Source of the DNA: CAVWDI01 sp046259385
GTDB taxonomy: Bacteria > Chloroflexota > Anaerolineae > Anaerolineales > UBA4823
NCBI GenBank assembly: GCA_046259385.1
Contig: JBJYWI010000098.1
Coordinates: forward strand, 1 to 8,840
DNA length: 8,840 nucleotides
Direction of reading: 5' to 3'
Each line of letters begins with the position of its first letter. Within the stretch, counting starts at the first letter, position 1. Positions 1 to 7,253 of this stretch are shown one piece after another. The notes below the pieces were generated by a model. That model searched no databases and had not been told where the DNA came from. It saw nothing but the letters and a program-made list of their open reading frames with translations. A program made the translations under genes and the position numbers.

Positions 1-45
1 TGATCAAACCAAGGCACTTCCTTATTAGATTCAGCTCAAGACCAT

Positions 46-144
46 TTACAGGAGCAGTACAAGCAGCCCGCTGATGAAGCTTGCCCACAGCGCGGTTTGC
101 CAGCCCAGCGCTTGCATCATCCTAGTTCTGACATTTGTGTTCAT
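46..144 (-). CDS. possible 32-aa hydrophobic small peptide
   Basis: A short open frame runs from an ATG at 144 to a TAA at 46. It is preceded by the purine-rich stretch GAGAGAGA a few bases upstream, which could act as a Shine-Dalgarno site. The peptide starts with a basic, polar head (MNTNVRTRMMQ). It continues into a hydrophobic stretch from about residue 12 to the end, closing with GLLVLLL. This is the shape of a single-pass small membrane peptide, or of the first 30 residues of a longer membrane protein cut short by a stop codon. I do not recognise a family. The surroundings (palindromes, tandem repeats, a broken peptidase gene) suggest decay, so a truncated relic is about as likely as a genuine small gene. 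Confidence 0.35.
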   Translation of the reverse strand: MNTNVRTRMMQALGWQTALWASFISGLLVLLL

Positions 145-560
145 GGATCTCTCTCAGATTGATATTGAATAAGAGTGGCAGAGAATTATTTTAACTGATT
201 AAAGTGCCCGGCACTTCTCGGCTGCCCATTGCCGGTTTTAGTCCCAATTTGTTGGGCGAGATGAATTCGGGAGTATGCAATGTGCCGGGCACTTCTATAA
301 AGAAAGCCAACCTACAGGTGATTATGTGTGATTTTCAAGTAGGACAGGTTTCCAAATCTGCCGAAAGAAAGGATGCTTAAATTCCAGACTTGTTTATCAC
401 CAACCCCGGAAAGCCGCCCTGTAAGCGGTTTTGTAAGCTTTTAATGTAGGGCAGGTTTCCAAATCTGCTAAAAGAAAGGATGATTAAATTACAAACTTAT
501 TTATGACCAGCCCTGGAAAGCCGCCTTGCAAGCATTTTTTATACTCATAATGCAGGGCAG
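145..560. other. gene-free stretch with repeats
   Basis: I see no credible coding frame here. The stretch holds a pair of 15-bp near-palindromes and a tandem repeat of about 107 bp, both listed separately. Between the palindromes lie two smaller inverted repeats: CGGC/GCCG around 219-235 and CCCAA/TTGGG around 243-256. No tRNA, CRISPR array or recognisable regulatory RNA was seen. Confidence 0.6.
202..296. repeat. pair of REP-like GTGCCSGGCACTT palindromes
   Basis: AAGTGCCCGGCACTTCT at 202-218 and GTGCCGGGCACTTCT at 282-296 are two copies of one near-perfect palindrome in the same orientation, about 78 bp apart. The copies differ at the central C/G. Each could fold into a small GC-rich hairpin, and the sequence between them contains two further short inverted repeats. 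Paired palindromes of this kind are typical of REP/BIME elements mobilised by REP-associated tyrosine transposases. No transposase gene is present in this window, so the assignment is by resemblance only. Confidence 0.5.
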
Positions 561-565
561 GTTTG
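339..565. repeat. tandem repeat, period about 107 bp (2 copies plus stub)
   Basis: Copy 1 is 339-445 and copy 2 is 446-551, and they align almost throughout. Shared anchors are CAGGTTTCCAAATCTGC near the start, AGAAAGGATG, TTAAATT and GGAAAGCCGCC. A third copy begins at 552 with GCAGGGCAGGTTT and breaks off after about 13 bases, exactly where the peptidase-like remnant (read from the other side) ends. Each full copy begins with an 18-bp imperfect palindrome (GCAGGTTTCCAAATCTGC in copy 2). The copies differ at scattered positions, so the duplication is not very recent. It looks non-coding. Confidence 0.75.
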
Positions 566-792
566 CGTACAATTCAAAATTCAGTTCGCCTGCACAGTCC
601 TTCAACAGTTCAGCCAGCAGCAGAATGGTAACTATCCCGGCCGTCTCCTCCAGCGCGCCGGTGATGCCCCGCTTGGTGTCGATATGGGCGCAGAACCCCC
701 GACCCGGCGGACTTCGATTTTTCACAAAGAGCCCCCAGATATTTCCACTCTTTCTGCGCTAGTAAGTCCTGTCTAACGTATAAATTGGTCAT
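561..792 (-). pseudogene. remnant of an M28-type aminopeptidase gene
   Basis: On the minus strand, a stretch encoded at about 564-695 reads FCAHIDTKRG, then GALEETAG, then a leucine-rich helix ending AELLKDCAGELNFELYA. I recognise this as the metal-binding core of M28 family metallopeptidases, which usually reads (V/F)CAHIDTKxGTPGALDNAxG and continues with LLLAELL. The metal-bridging Asp of the usual ALDN is Glu here. Only about 45 of the several hundred residues expected are present. The reading frame is lost on both sides, and the 3' end runs into the tandem repeat at about 552-565. Upstream, another frame has an ATG at 792 overlapping the decarboxylase stop (ATGA), so an intact ancestor may have been translationally coupled to that gene. 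It is clearly non-functional. The family call comes from motif memory alone. Confidence 0.5.
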
Positions 793-2279
793 ATTTGACT
801 GCTGTATTCTCTCCCGATGCGGGTTACCTCCTTCACCAGGATGTCAAAATCTGCCCGAACACTGCGGTGGTTCGTAATCGCGGCATGCAGGGCGTATTTT
901 CCTCTCACAATTGTCCCTGATACCACCGCGATGCCGCGCTCCTGCAGCTCTACTTCGATATGTTTATTCAATTCGTCGAGTCCCGATTCGCCAATTCCTT
1001 TTCCAATATATCGGAAGCAGACCACATTGAGCGGCACGGGGGCAGTTAGTTCCAGCTCAGGCGCTGTCCGGACCAGTTCCGCAAGGTAGCCAGCCTGGTC
1101 AATATTCTGCTGCACAAGGCGCCCGAATTTTTCCAGCCCGTGTTCCCTCATCAGCATCCATGCTTTTAAAGCTCTGAACCCGCGCGAAAGCTGAAAGCCG
1201 TAATCGTGCAGCCAGGCGATATCCAAACCGGTCATGCCGCGCTCCCCGGCGCCATGCGCCAGGTAATCCGGCGTGTACGAAAATGTATCCCGGTGCGCTT
1301 GTTCGTTCTGTACCAGCACGCATGCGATCTCGTAGGGCATATACATCCATTTGTGCAGGTCGAAGGCCAGTGAATCAGCCCGGTCTAAACCCCTCACGAT
1401 GTCTTTGGATCTGGGGGCGATGACTGCCCAGGCGCCAAAAGCCCCGTCCACATGCAGCCATATATCCTCTGCGAGGCAGATATCCGCCAGCGCCTCCAGG
1501 TCATCTACTGCGCCGGTGTTGGTGGTGCCGGCCGCGCCAATGATGCATATTGGCAGCGCATCGTTCTGGCGGTCCTCCCGGATGGCTGCCTGCAGGGCAT
1601 CCAGGTCAATCTGGAATTCAGAATTTACCGGGATGATGTGCAGCCCGCCGCAGCCCAGCCCCAGCAGTTCCACGGCTTTATGGATCGAGCTGTGCGCCTG
1701 TTCTGAGGCGTAAACCACAAGCCTTTTCGCCCCAGCCTGCAGTCCGTGTTCGTGCAGGTCAAAACCCGCTTTTGCATTCCGAGCCACAGCCAGCCCGATT
1801 AAATTGGCAGCTGAACAGCCGCTTGCGAGCAATCCGCTGGCTGAACCGGGGAACCCCATAATCTGCTTGAACCAGTCGATTACCTGGTGTTCGACATAAT
1901 TGGCGCTGTGATAGGCGAGCCCGCCGCTGGCGCCGACGTTCATCGTGGTCGCCAGCATTTCCGCCAGGCTGCCGGTTATCGTCCCGGTGCCCAACACCCA
2001 GCCCCAGAAGCGCGGGTGGATATTCCCGCTTGGGTAGGGTAAAACATTTTCCAAAAAGTCCTGGTATATCTCATCCAGAGGCTGGGGTTTCTGCGGAACT
2101 GGTTGGTTGAACTGCGCTTTTACATTTTCAGGGGCGTGCCTCCAGGGTGGGCGGTCGCGCACGGTCTGCAGGTAGTCGATCATGTCGTCCAGCATGCGGT
2201 GGCCTGTCTCCCGCACCGCTTCCCAGTCCTGCGGGTCGAGGCTTTCTTCGATGGAGTTTTGGTTGGTTTTATCGGGCAT
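789..2279 (-). CDS. group II pyridoxal-dependent (aromatic-type) amino acid decarboxylase
   Basis: This 496-residue cytosolic enzyme belongs to the PLP-dependent decarboxylase group II family, which includes aromatic-L-amino-acid, tyrosine, tryptophan and related decarboxylases. It should convert an amino acid to its amine and CO2. The PLP lysine is K310 in FDLHKW. H196 in SEQAHSS should stack on the cofactor ring. D278 in LHVDGAFG should bind the pyridine nitrogen. The C-terminal AITNHRS motif and the total length are normal for the family, so it appears intact. An in-frame GTG lies three codons upstream at 2288, but it falls inside the AAAAGGTG Shine-Dalgarno sequence, so the ATG at 2279 is preferred. 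The substrate cannot be read from the sequence. The gene follows the mosaic regulator on the same strand after a 160-bp gap that has its own candidate promoter. Its stop overlaps the ATG of the broken frame downstream. Confidence 0.9.
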   Translation of the reverse strand: MPDKTNQNSIEESLDPQDWEAVRETGHRMLDDMIDYLQTVRDRPPWRHAPENVKAQFNQPVPQKPQPLDEIYQDFLENVLPYPSGNIHPRFWGWVLGTGTITGSLAEMLATTMNVGASGGLAYHSANYVEHQVIDWFKQIMGFPGSASGLLASGCSAANLIGLAVARNAKAGFDLHEHGLQAGAKRLVVYASEQAHSSIHKAVELLGLGCGGLHIIPVNSEFQIDLDALQAAIREDRQNDALPICIIGAAGTTNTGAVDDLEALADICLAEDIWLHVDGAFGAWAVIAPRSKDIVRGLDRADSLAFDLHKWMYMPYEIACVLVQNEQAHRDTFSYTPDYLAHGAGERGMTGLDIAWLHDYGFQLSRGFRALKAWMLMREHGLEKFGRLVQQNIDQAGYLAELVRTAPELELTAPVPLNVVCFRYIGKGIGESGLDELNKHIEVELQERGIAVVSGTIVRGKYALHAAITNHRSVRADFDILVKEVTRIGREYSSQI

Positions 2280-2377
2280 GTGGAACACCTTTTTTCGTGG
2301 GTTATGTTTAATTTCTTCCTTGTAGATTCGAAAGGATTTACAGTCCGCAGTGGAACATTCCTAGGTAATAAAAATCT

Positions 2378-2406
2378 ATTCTAGTTGAATAATCTCTGGA
2401 TGAAAA
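2378..2406 (-). promoter_or_regulatory. candidate sigma70-type promoter of the decarboxylase gene
   Basis: Reading leftward, TTTTCA (2401-2406) and TAGAAT (2378-2383) are separated by 17 bp, giving a weak -35 and a good -10. They would start a transcript with a leader of about 90 nt before the ATG at 2279. TAGAAT is also the candidate -10 of the NPEL gene. The 2280-2439 gap shows no convincing terminator after the regulator, so read-through is also possible. Confidence 0.3.
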
Positions 2407-2439
2407 TTAGAATTTGGAGTTGTGTGGCATTTAGAAGCC

Positions 2440-5400
2440 TTAATGCGGCTCAATAATGACGTCTTTCCAGAACCACCATTTCAACGGGGAAGTTGGGAAA
2501 CGCCTTACCCAAGGTTTGACGAATAATTTAAAGCGGCCGTAACATAAAGGCAGCAGTGGCGCTTCCTCAACAAGTAAACGGTCCGCTTTTTGGTACATGC
2601 CTATTCTTTTATTCTGGTCTGAAGCCCTCCTGGCGTTTTCTACCAGCCGGATATATTCCTGGTTTTTCCAACCGGGGGATGTCCACCACTGCACCCGTAG
2701 AATATCATCCGGGTCTGGGTAATCTGCCCACCAGCCTGTCATCCACATGTGGGGTTTTTCCTGGTTCATTTTGCCGGCAAACTGTTCCCAGAGTGTGACT
2801 TCGTGTTTAATCTGAATGCCCAGGATTTCCAGCCACTGTGCTTCCAGGTATTCCCAAATCAGGTCATGACCGGGATCATCCCGAACCAAGCAGGTGATTT
2901 CTGGAAAATCTTTATTGTCCTGGTACCCGGCTGCTTTCAGCAGGTGCCGTGCCTCATCAGGGTTATATGGCAGACTGATTGATGGCGAGTGACCTGGCAT
3001 TGCCGGAGGTACCATTCCTCCAGTCGCGGGAAAAACATAACCCTGCATCGTCACATCTGCCAGCATTTCTTTATCGGCTGCCATACAGAATGCCTGGCGA
3101 ACCCGAGAGTCATCAAAAGGTGGGCGGCTCATATCAAAACCGATGAAATCAAGCGACAACCATGGACCTGAAATATATTCCTCGGCGTGTCTGTGGCGGG
3201 CATGCGACCACTCATCTGGCGACAGACAGGTGCAAATATCAAGCTCATCATGCTCATAATCCTCTAAAAAACTACTGGCGCGGTAACCGGGCATAATACA
3301 TTCAACCCGGTGGATATTTCCAGAAAACCGTCCGTGGTATTTTGGGTTGCGTTCCAAAACCATGATCTCGGATTGTTTGGATTTAACCAGCTTGTATGGT
3401 CCGTTTGTAACGATTTTGTCTAGCCAGAATTCCCCGTGCGGTTCTAAACTATGCCTGGGGATTGGGAAGAAACACGAGAATGCCAGCAGGTAGAGGAAGT
3501 AAGTGGTCGGTCCCTCAAGATCAACAATGAGTGTAAAATCATCAGGGACGTGAATACCCAGTATATCCGGATCATCGATTTCGCCGGTGCTGTATGCATG
3601 CGCACCTTTGATATCGTGCAAGAGTTTCACCGCGCCGTAGTGCCTGTTGGGATCGAGGGCGCGCTTCCAGGCAAATTCGTAGTCATGTGCAGTAACCTGC
3701 TTCCCATCGCTCCAGTAGACATCATTTCTTAAATAAAAGATGTACTTACAGCCGTTATTCAGAACCTCCCAGCTCTTTGCAGCATCCGGCAAAATACTCA
3801 TATCCGGTGTGACTTCAACAAGCCCGCTGAAAAGCTGGTCGTGGATTATGGCTGAAGGATGGTGCATAGCCGATCCTGGACTTAATACTCCTGGATCCAG
3901 GGTTGATATCCTAAGGGTCTGAGGAGCGGGTAGATCAATCGGTTCAAATTTCGCGGCTTGCTGCCAGAAAACAAAGCCTTCCTGGTAGGCTTGGCGTGCT
4001 GATGGGTAATCGAATGCATTATGGTAAGCCAGCCCGAGTTTCATCTGGGTGCGGGCAGCGCGTTCAAGGTCGCCTCTTTTTTTCAGTATTTGCATGGCGT
4101 GTTTGTAGCTTTCGATTGCCTCTTGGCTGGCATATAAACTGCGCGCCCGGTCTCCAGCTTTCAGAAGGTAATCGGCAGCTTTGTTTGCTTCCCCAGCGCG
4201 CTGGAAATGCAAAGCCAGGGCTTCGTAATCCTCCGGATTATTTTCCTCTACAGCCATTCCTGCAGCAAGGTGCAGCTTGCGTCGTTTGGAGGCCGGCATT
4301 GATTCAACCAGTGTGGTCGGGATCAGTGCATGCGCAAACGAAAAGCTCTCATCACCATTCCAGCTGGTTTGTTCGATCAGTTGGGCGTTTATACAAAACC
4401 TTAAATTCTCCGACAGGATATCTTCATCGATACTGCAAGCCTTCATTAAGGTGGAGAAGTTAAATTCGCGCCCGATCACGGCCGCAATTTGTAGAATCTC
4501 CTGCGATTCCGTTGGAAGCACCCGCACGCGCCTCTGGATTACCGTTCTTACGCTCTGTGGTATCTCCAGTGCATCCAAACCCGTCCGGTGCCAGCGGCCA
4601 TCCTGGTAGTAGAGCTTCCCGCTTTCGACCAAGGCTTTACAAACCTCCTCGATATAGAAAGGATTGCCTTCCGTTTCGTCGTAAATTGCATCCAGCGATT
4701 CGCTCGTAATATCTTCTGCAAAAAGTATTTCCAGCATTTCCTCAGTCTGATCGCGGTCCAAGCGGGCCAGCTTCTGGTGCGCAGCAAGTCGTTCCCGTTT
4801 CAGATCGAGCAGCATTGCGTGGAATACCTCGGCTTCCACAGGCACTACATCCCGGAACGTGGTCAGGATCATAATTTTTTGGTTGCGAGTGAAACGTGCT
4901 AGGTGCCTCAGAAGCTGCAGTGTACCGCTGTCCGCCCAGTGGATATCTTCGACAACCAGCATGAGGGGATTTTCTTCGCTGATATTGTTAAAGGTGATCA
5001 GTATAGATTCAAATAAACGGTGCCGTTCCACGGATGGGTCGTCGTTCTGGGTTGAAATTGGTATTTCCGGGGAAAGCGATAACAATTCTGGCAGCAGGGT
5101 GAAAAGCTCAGCCAGCGATGTATTGGGGAGATTGATATCTTCGATTTTGTAGTGGTCGAAGGCGCTGCGTAGGATCTGGGTGAAAGGTGCGTAAGGAACC
5201 CCTCCTTCAGCATAGCAGGCGCCGTTGAATACGCGGCCGCCGGATACCTGGACCTGGGTGGTAATTTCACGCACCAGGCGGGTTTTACCGATGCCGGGTT
5301 CTCCGCTGATGAGCAGCGTCTGACCCTGTCCGCTGAGCGTCCAACCCCATAGGTTGCGCGCTTCTGCAAGCTCGCTTTCGCGGCCGACCAGGCTTCCCCT

Positions 5401-7059
5401 TTCAATCCGTTTCAGCACTGAAAGTTCCTCTTGGGGCTGTATTTCAGCGTTTAATATGTCCGGCGCAGCGAGAATCCGCTGTACTTCCGCTGCGCTTGCC
5501 GGACGCTCAGCCGGGTTCTTGTTGAGCAGCCGCAGGATCAGGTTCTCTAGGGCGGGCGGGATATTTTCATTGCGGGCACGCGGCGGAACTAAAGGGGCAT
5601 GAATATGCTGGGTGATCACCGCCAGCGGGTCTTCTGCAGAAAAAGGCAGGCGTCCGGTGGTGAGCTCGTAGAGCATCACCCCAAGGGCGTAGAGGTCAGC
5701 CCGCCCGTCGTATTTCTCGCCAAGCGCCACCTCCGGGGCAATGTAAAATACCGTCCCGGAAATTTGACCGGTGCTGGTCACCCTCGATGCCACCGGGCGC
5801 GCCAGTCCAAAGTCAGTCAACTTGACCGATCCGGACTCTGATAAAATCACGTTTTCGGGTTTCAGGTCGCGGTGCACGATTCCCTGCCCGTGCGCATATT
5901 CGAGCGCATTGCAGATCTGCCGGGAAATGACGCATATTTCTTCGAGCGAATCCGGTTTATATTCGTGCAGCGATTTTCCAAGCCCGCGTTCCATGACGAT
6001 ATATGAGATCCCGTTGGATTCACCGGCGTCGAAAACCGCCACGATATTCGGGTGGTTCAATTTTGCGGCAGCCTGGGCTTCCTCCAGCAGGCGTATCCCT
6101 TCTTCGATGCCCAGTTTATCCATTTCGACGACCTTTACCGCTACTTCACGGTCAAGCAGGATATCATGGGCGTGGTAAACCACCCCTAAGCCTCCCCGGC
6201 CGATCTCGTCTCCCAGATTGTAGCGGTCATCCAGCAGGTCAGGGCTGGTATCCCTGGGAAGTGCCAGCGCTTCTACTTCTGCAGCCGGCGGTGTTGGGCT
6301 GCGTTCTGTTTTAATCGATTCATACAGCCCGGTTGTCTCTGTTTCCGGCTTGACCCCCAGCTCCTCTTTCAGAATGTGTTCACACTGCTTATACTGGCGC
6401 AGGGCTGCCGCACGCTGGTTGGCGATTGCGTACAATTCCATAAGCTTCCGGTGAACTCTTTCGTTTAATCTGTCCAGCAGGAGCCAGCGGCTGGCATATT
6501 GGATAGCCTGGTTGAAATCACCCTGGGACTGGAATCCTGAAACAAGCCGCTCAAGTACCAGCCCGAATTCCCGGCGAAGGCTGTCTGCTTGAAAAAACTG
6601 CCAGTCGTCAAACGCCGGGGTGTCAGGCAGGCCGAATCCTTCCATAAAATCTCCCCTGTAAAGCTTATGTGCTTTCTGCAGAGCCTCCAGGCATTCTGTA
6701 CAGGCCCCGCCTCCCGGGTGGTTGTGCTGCTCCCAGACGCATGCTAGTTCTCTGAACTGGTTGACATCCAGTTCGATGTCTCCTTCTGGGTCGATGCCGA
6801 CTGTATCCCTTTCTATGACAAGGTGTTCTCCCCCGAGCGATTTTTTCAGAGTGGACAGATTGCGGCGCAAACCCGCCCGGGCATAACTGGGGTCATGATC
6901 CGGCCAAAACAACGAAATCAGCGCCTCACGGGTATGGTTTTCACGGTTGAGGGCCAGGTAAGCAAGCAAAGCGGTATTTTTCCGGATGCCGGGTTTTAAT
7001 TGCTCGCCATCCAGTTCGAATTCAGGTGCGCCGAGCAGCGCTATTCTCAAGTTTGACAT
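2440..7059 (-). CDS. five-module SARP/BTAD - Ser/Thr kinase - ATPase - TPR - OppA-like regulator
   Basis: This intact 1539-residue mosaic protein starts at an ATG at 7059, six bases after GGGGTG. Residues 1-95 are an OmpR-like winged helix of SARP type, and about 98-250 a BTAD helical domain. Residues 279-535 are a PknB-like kinase with a complete catalytic set: glycine loop GRGGLG 287-292, K309, E327, HRDLKPEN with D398, DFG 416-418 and APE 441-443. Residues 553-920 are a AAA/STAND-like ATPase with Walker A GEPGIGKT 586-593, Walker B LVVEDIHWAD 701-710 and EGNPFYIEEV 797-806. Residues 940-1035 look like TPRs. Residues 1046-1530 are a full family 5 solute-binding domain (WSDGKQVTAHDYEFAW, 1116-1131). 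There is no signal peptide or membrane helix, so the peptide-binding-type tail should sit in the cytoplasm. SgrR is an established example of a DNA-binding head with such a tail. The likely role is a ligand-sensing transcription factor acting on the divergent promoter region; the ligand is unknown. Confidence 0.9.
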   Translation of the reverse strand: MSNLRIALLGAPEFELDGEQLKPGIRKNTALLAYLALNRENHTREALISLFWPDHDPSYARAGLRRNLSTLKKSLGGEHLVIERDTVGIDPEGDIELDVNQFRELACVWEQHNHPGGGACTECLEALQKAHKLYRGDFMEGFGLPDTPAFDDWQFFQADSLRREFGLVLERLVSGFQSQGDFNQAIQYASRWLLLDRLNERVHRKLMELYAIANQRAAALRQYKQCEHILKEELGVKPETETTGLYESIKTERSPTPPAAEVEALALPRDTSPDLLDDRYNLGDEIGRGGLGVVYHAHDILLDREVAVKVVEMDKLGIEEGIRLLEEAQAAAKLNHPNIVAVFDAGESNGISYIVMERGLGKSLHEYKPDSLEEICVISRQICNALEYAHGQGIVHRDLKPENVILSESGSVKLTDFGLARPVASRVTSTGQISGTVFYIAPEVALGEKYDGRADLYALGVMLYELTTGRLPFSAEDPLAVITQHIHAPLVPPRARNENIPPALENLILRLLNKNPAERPASAAEVQRILAAPDILNAEIQPQEELSVLKRIERGSLVGRESELAEARNLWGWTLSGQGQTLLISGEPGIGKTRLVREITTQVQVSGGRVFNGACYAEGGVPYAPFTQILRSAFDHYKIEDINLPNTSLAELFTLLPELLSLSPEIPISTQNDDPSVERHRLFESILITFNNISEENPLMLVVEDIHWADSGTLQLLRHLARFTRNQKIMILTTFRDVVPVEAEVFHAMLLDLKRERLAAHQKLARLDRDQTEEMLEILFAEDITSESLDAIYDETEGNPFYIEEVCKALVESGKLYYQDGRWHRTGLDALEIPQSVRTVIQRRVRVLPTESQEILQIAAVIGREFNFSTLMKACSIDEDILSENLRFCINAQLIEQTSWNGDESFSFAHALIPTTLVESMPASKRRKLHLAAGMAVEENNPEDYEALALHFQRAGEANKAADYLLKAGDRARSLYASQEAIESYKHAMQILKKRGDLERAARTQMKLGLAYHNAFDYPSARQAYQEGFVFWQQAAKFEPIDLPAPQTLRISTLDPGVLSPGSAMHHPSAIIHDQLFSGLVEVTPDMSILPDAAKSWEVLNNGCKYIFYLRNDVYWSDGKQVTAHDYEFAWKRALDPNRHYGAVKLLHDIKGAHAYSTGEIDDPDILGIHVPDDFTLIVDLEGPTTYFLYLLAFSCFFPIPRHSLEPHGEFWLDKIVTNGPYKLVKSKQSEIMVLERNPKYHGRFSGNIHRVECIMPGYRASSFLEDYEHDELDICTCLSPDEWSHARHRHAEEYISGPWLSLDFIGFDMSRPPFDDSRVRQAFCMAADKEMLADVTMQGYVFPATGGMVPPAMPGHSPSISLPYNPDEARHLLKAAGYQDNKDFPEITCLVRDDPGHDLIWEYLEAQWLEILGIQIKHEVTLWEQFAGKMNQEKPHMWMTGWWADYPDPDDILRVQWWTSPGWKNQEYIRLVENARRASDQNKRIGMYQKADRLLVEEAPLLPLCYGRFKLFVKPWVRRFPTSPLKWWFWKDVIIEPH

Positions 7060-7080
7060 CTTTGCACCCCGCCGAAAAAG

Positions 7081-7109
7081 CTTATAAAAATGCTCTTGTT
7101 TGTAACGTT
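7081..7109 (-). promoter_or_regulatory. candidate promoter of the mosaic regulator
   Basis: Reading leftward, TATAAG (7081-7086) is a plausible -10. A 17-bp spacer places the -35 at 7104-7109, where the sequence is AACGTT, a poor match to TTGACA. This -35 overlaps the first heptamer of the direct-repeat array, so the regulator may control its own transcription. The leader would be short, about 15 nt. Confidence 0.3.
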
Positions 7110-7141
7110 TTTGGAACGCTCATGGAACGCCTCCTTGAACG
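7101..7141 (+). promoter_or_regulatory. SARP-type operator: four TGGAACG-like heptamers at 11-bp pitch
   Basis: The heptamers TGTAACG (7101-7107), TGGAACG (7112-7118), TGGAACG (7123-7129) and TTGAACG (7135-7141) are direct repeats spaced 11, 11 and 12 bp, about one helical turn each. SARP regulators such as ActII-ORF4, DnrI and AfsR are known to bind heptameric direct repeats with 11-bp (or 22-bp) pitch that overlap the -35 region. The array sits between the divergent genes for a SARP-headed protein and the NPEL-repeat protein. The outer repeats also form an inverted pair, TAACGTT (7103-7109) and AACGTTA (7138-7144). In characterised SARP promoters the last repeat lies about 8 bp upstream of the -10. 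Here the best -10 is about 20 bp away, which is a mismatch with the model. Confidence 0.6.
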
Positions 7142-7167
7142 TTATACAGACGTCCGCTGGCTAGAAT
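7138..7167 (+). promoter_or_regulatory. candidate activator-dependent promoter of the NPEL-repeat gene
   Basis: TAGAAT at 7162-7167 is a good -10. An 18-bp spacer puts AACGTT (7138-7143) at -35, overlapping the fourth heptamer. The poor -35 fits a promoter that needs an activator. The transcript would have a leader of about 80 nt, ending in the Shine-Dalgarno AAAGGAG eight bases before the ATG at 7254. TTATAC at 7142-7147 is an alternative -10. Confidence 0.35.
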
Positions 7168-7253
7168 AACCGCAACAAAATAAATACACAGTAGCGTCAA
7201 ACATATTTTATCAAAAGGGAATTACCCCGCAAAAACAAAAAGGAGTGAATAAG

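Noticed and set aside
339..565. CRISPR-like array
   Set aside because: There are only two full units, with long period and no short repeat/spacer alternation; the whole unit is repeated, not a 25-40 bp core.
817..1713. Several plus-strand frames across the decarboxylase gene
   Set aside because: They lie antisense to a gene with a complete PLP-enzyme motif set, are low-complexity Ser/Arg-rich, and have no ribosome sites.
2281..2357. TGGAACA at 2281-2287 and 2351-2357 upstream of the decarboxylase, similar to the SARP heptamer
   Set aside because: They are only two copies 70 bp apart, not at 11- or 22-bp pitch, and one overlaps the ribosome site region. Too weak to call an operator.
2103..2384. 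A 93-codon plus-strand frame spanning the decarboxylase start
   Set aside because: It overlaps the well-supported start of the decarboxylase on the other strand and shows no family motif or ribosome site.
3996..4463. A 155-codon plus-strand frame opposite the regulator
   Set aside because: It is antisense to the ATPase/TPR region of an intact 1539-codon gene, and its translation has no recognisable domain.
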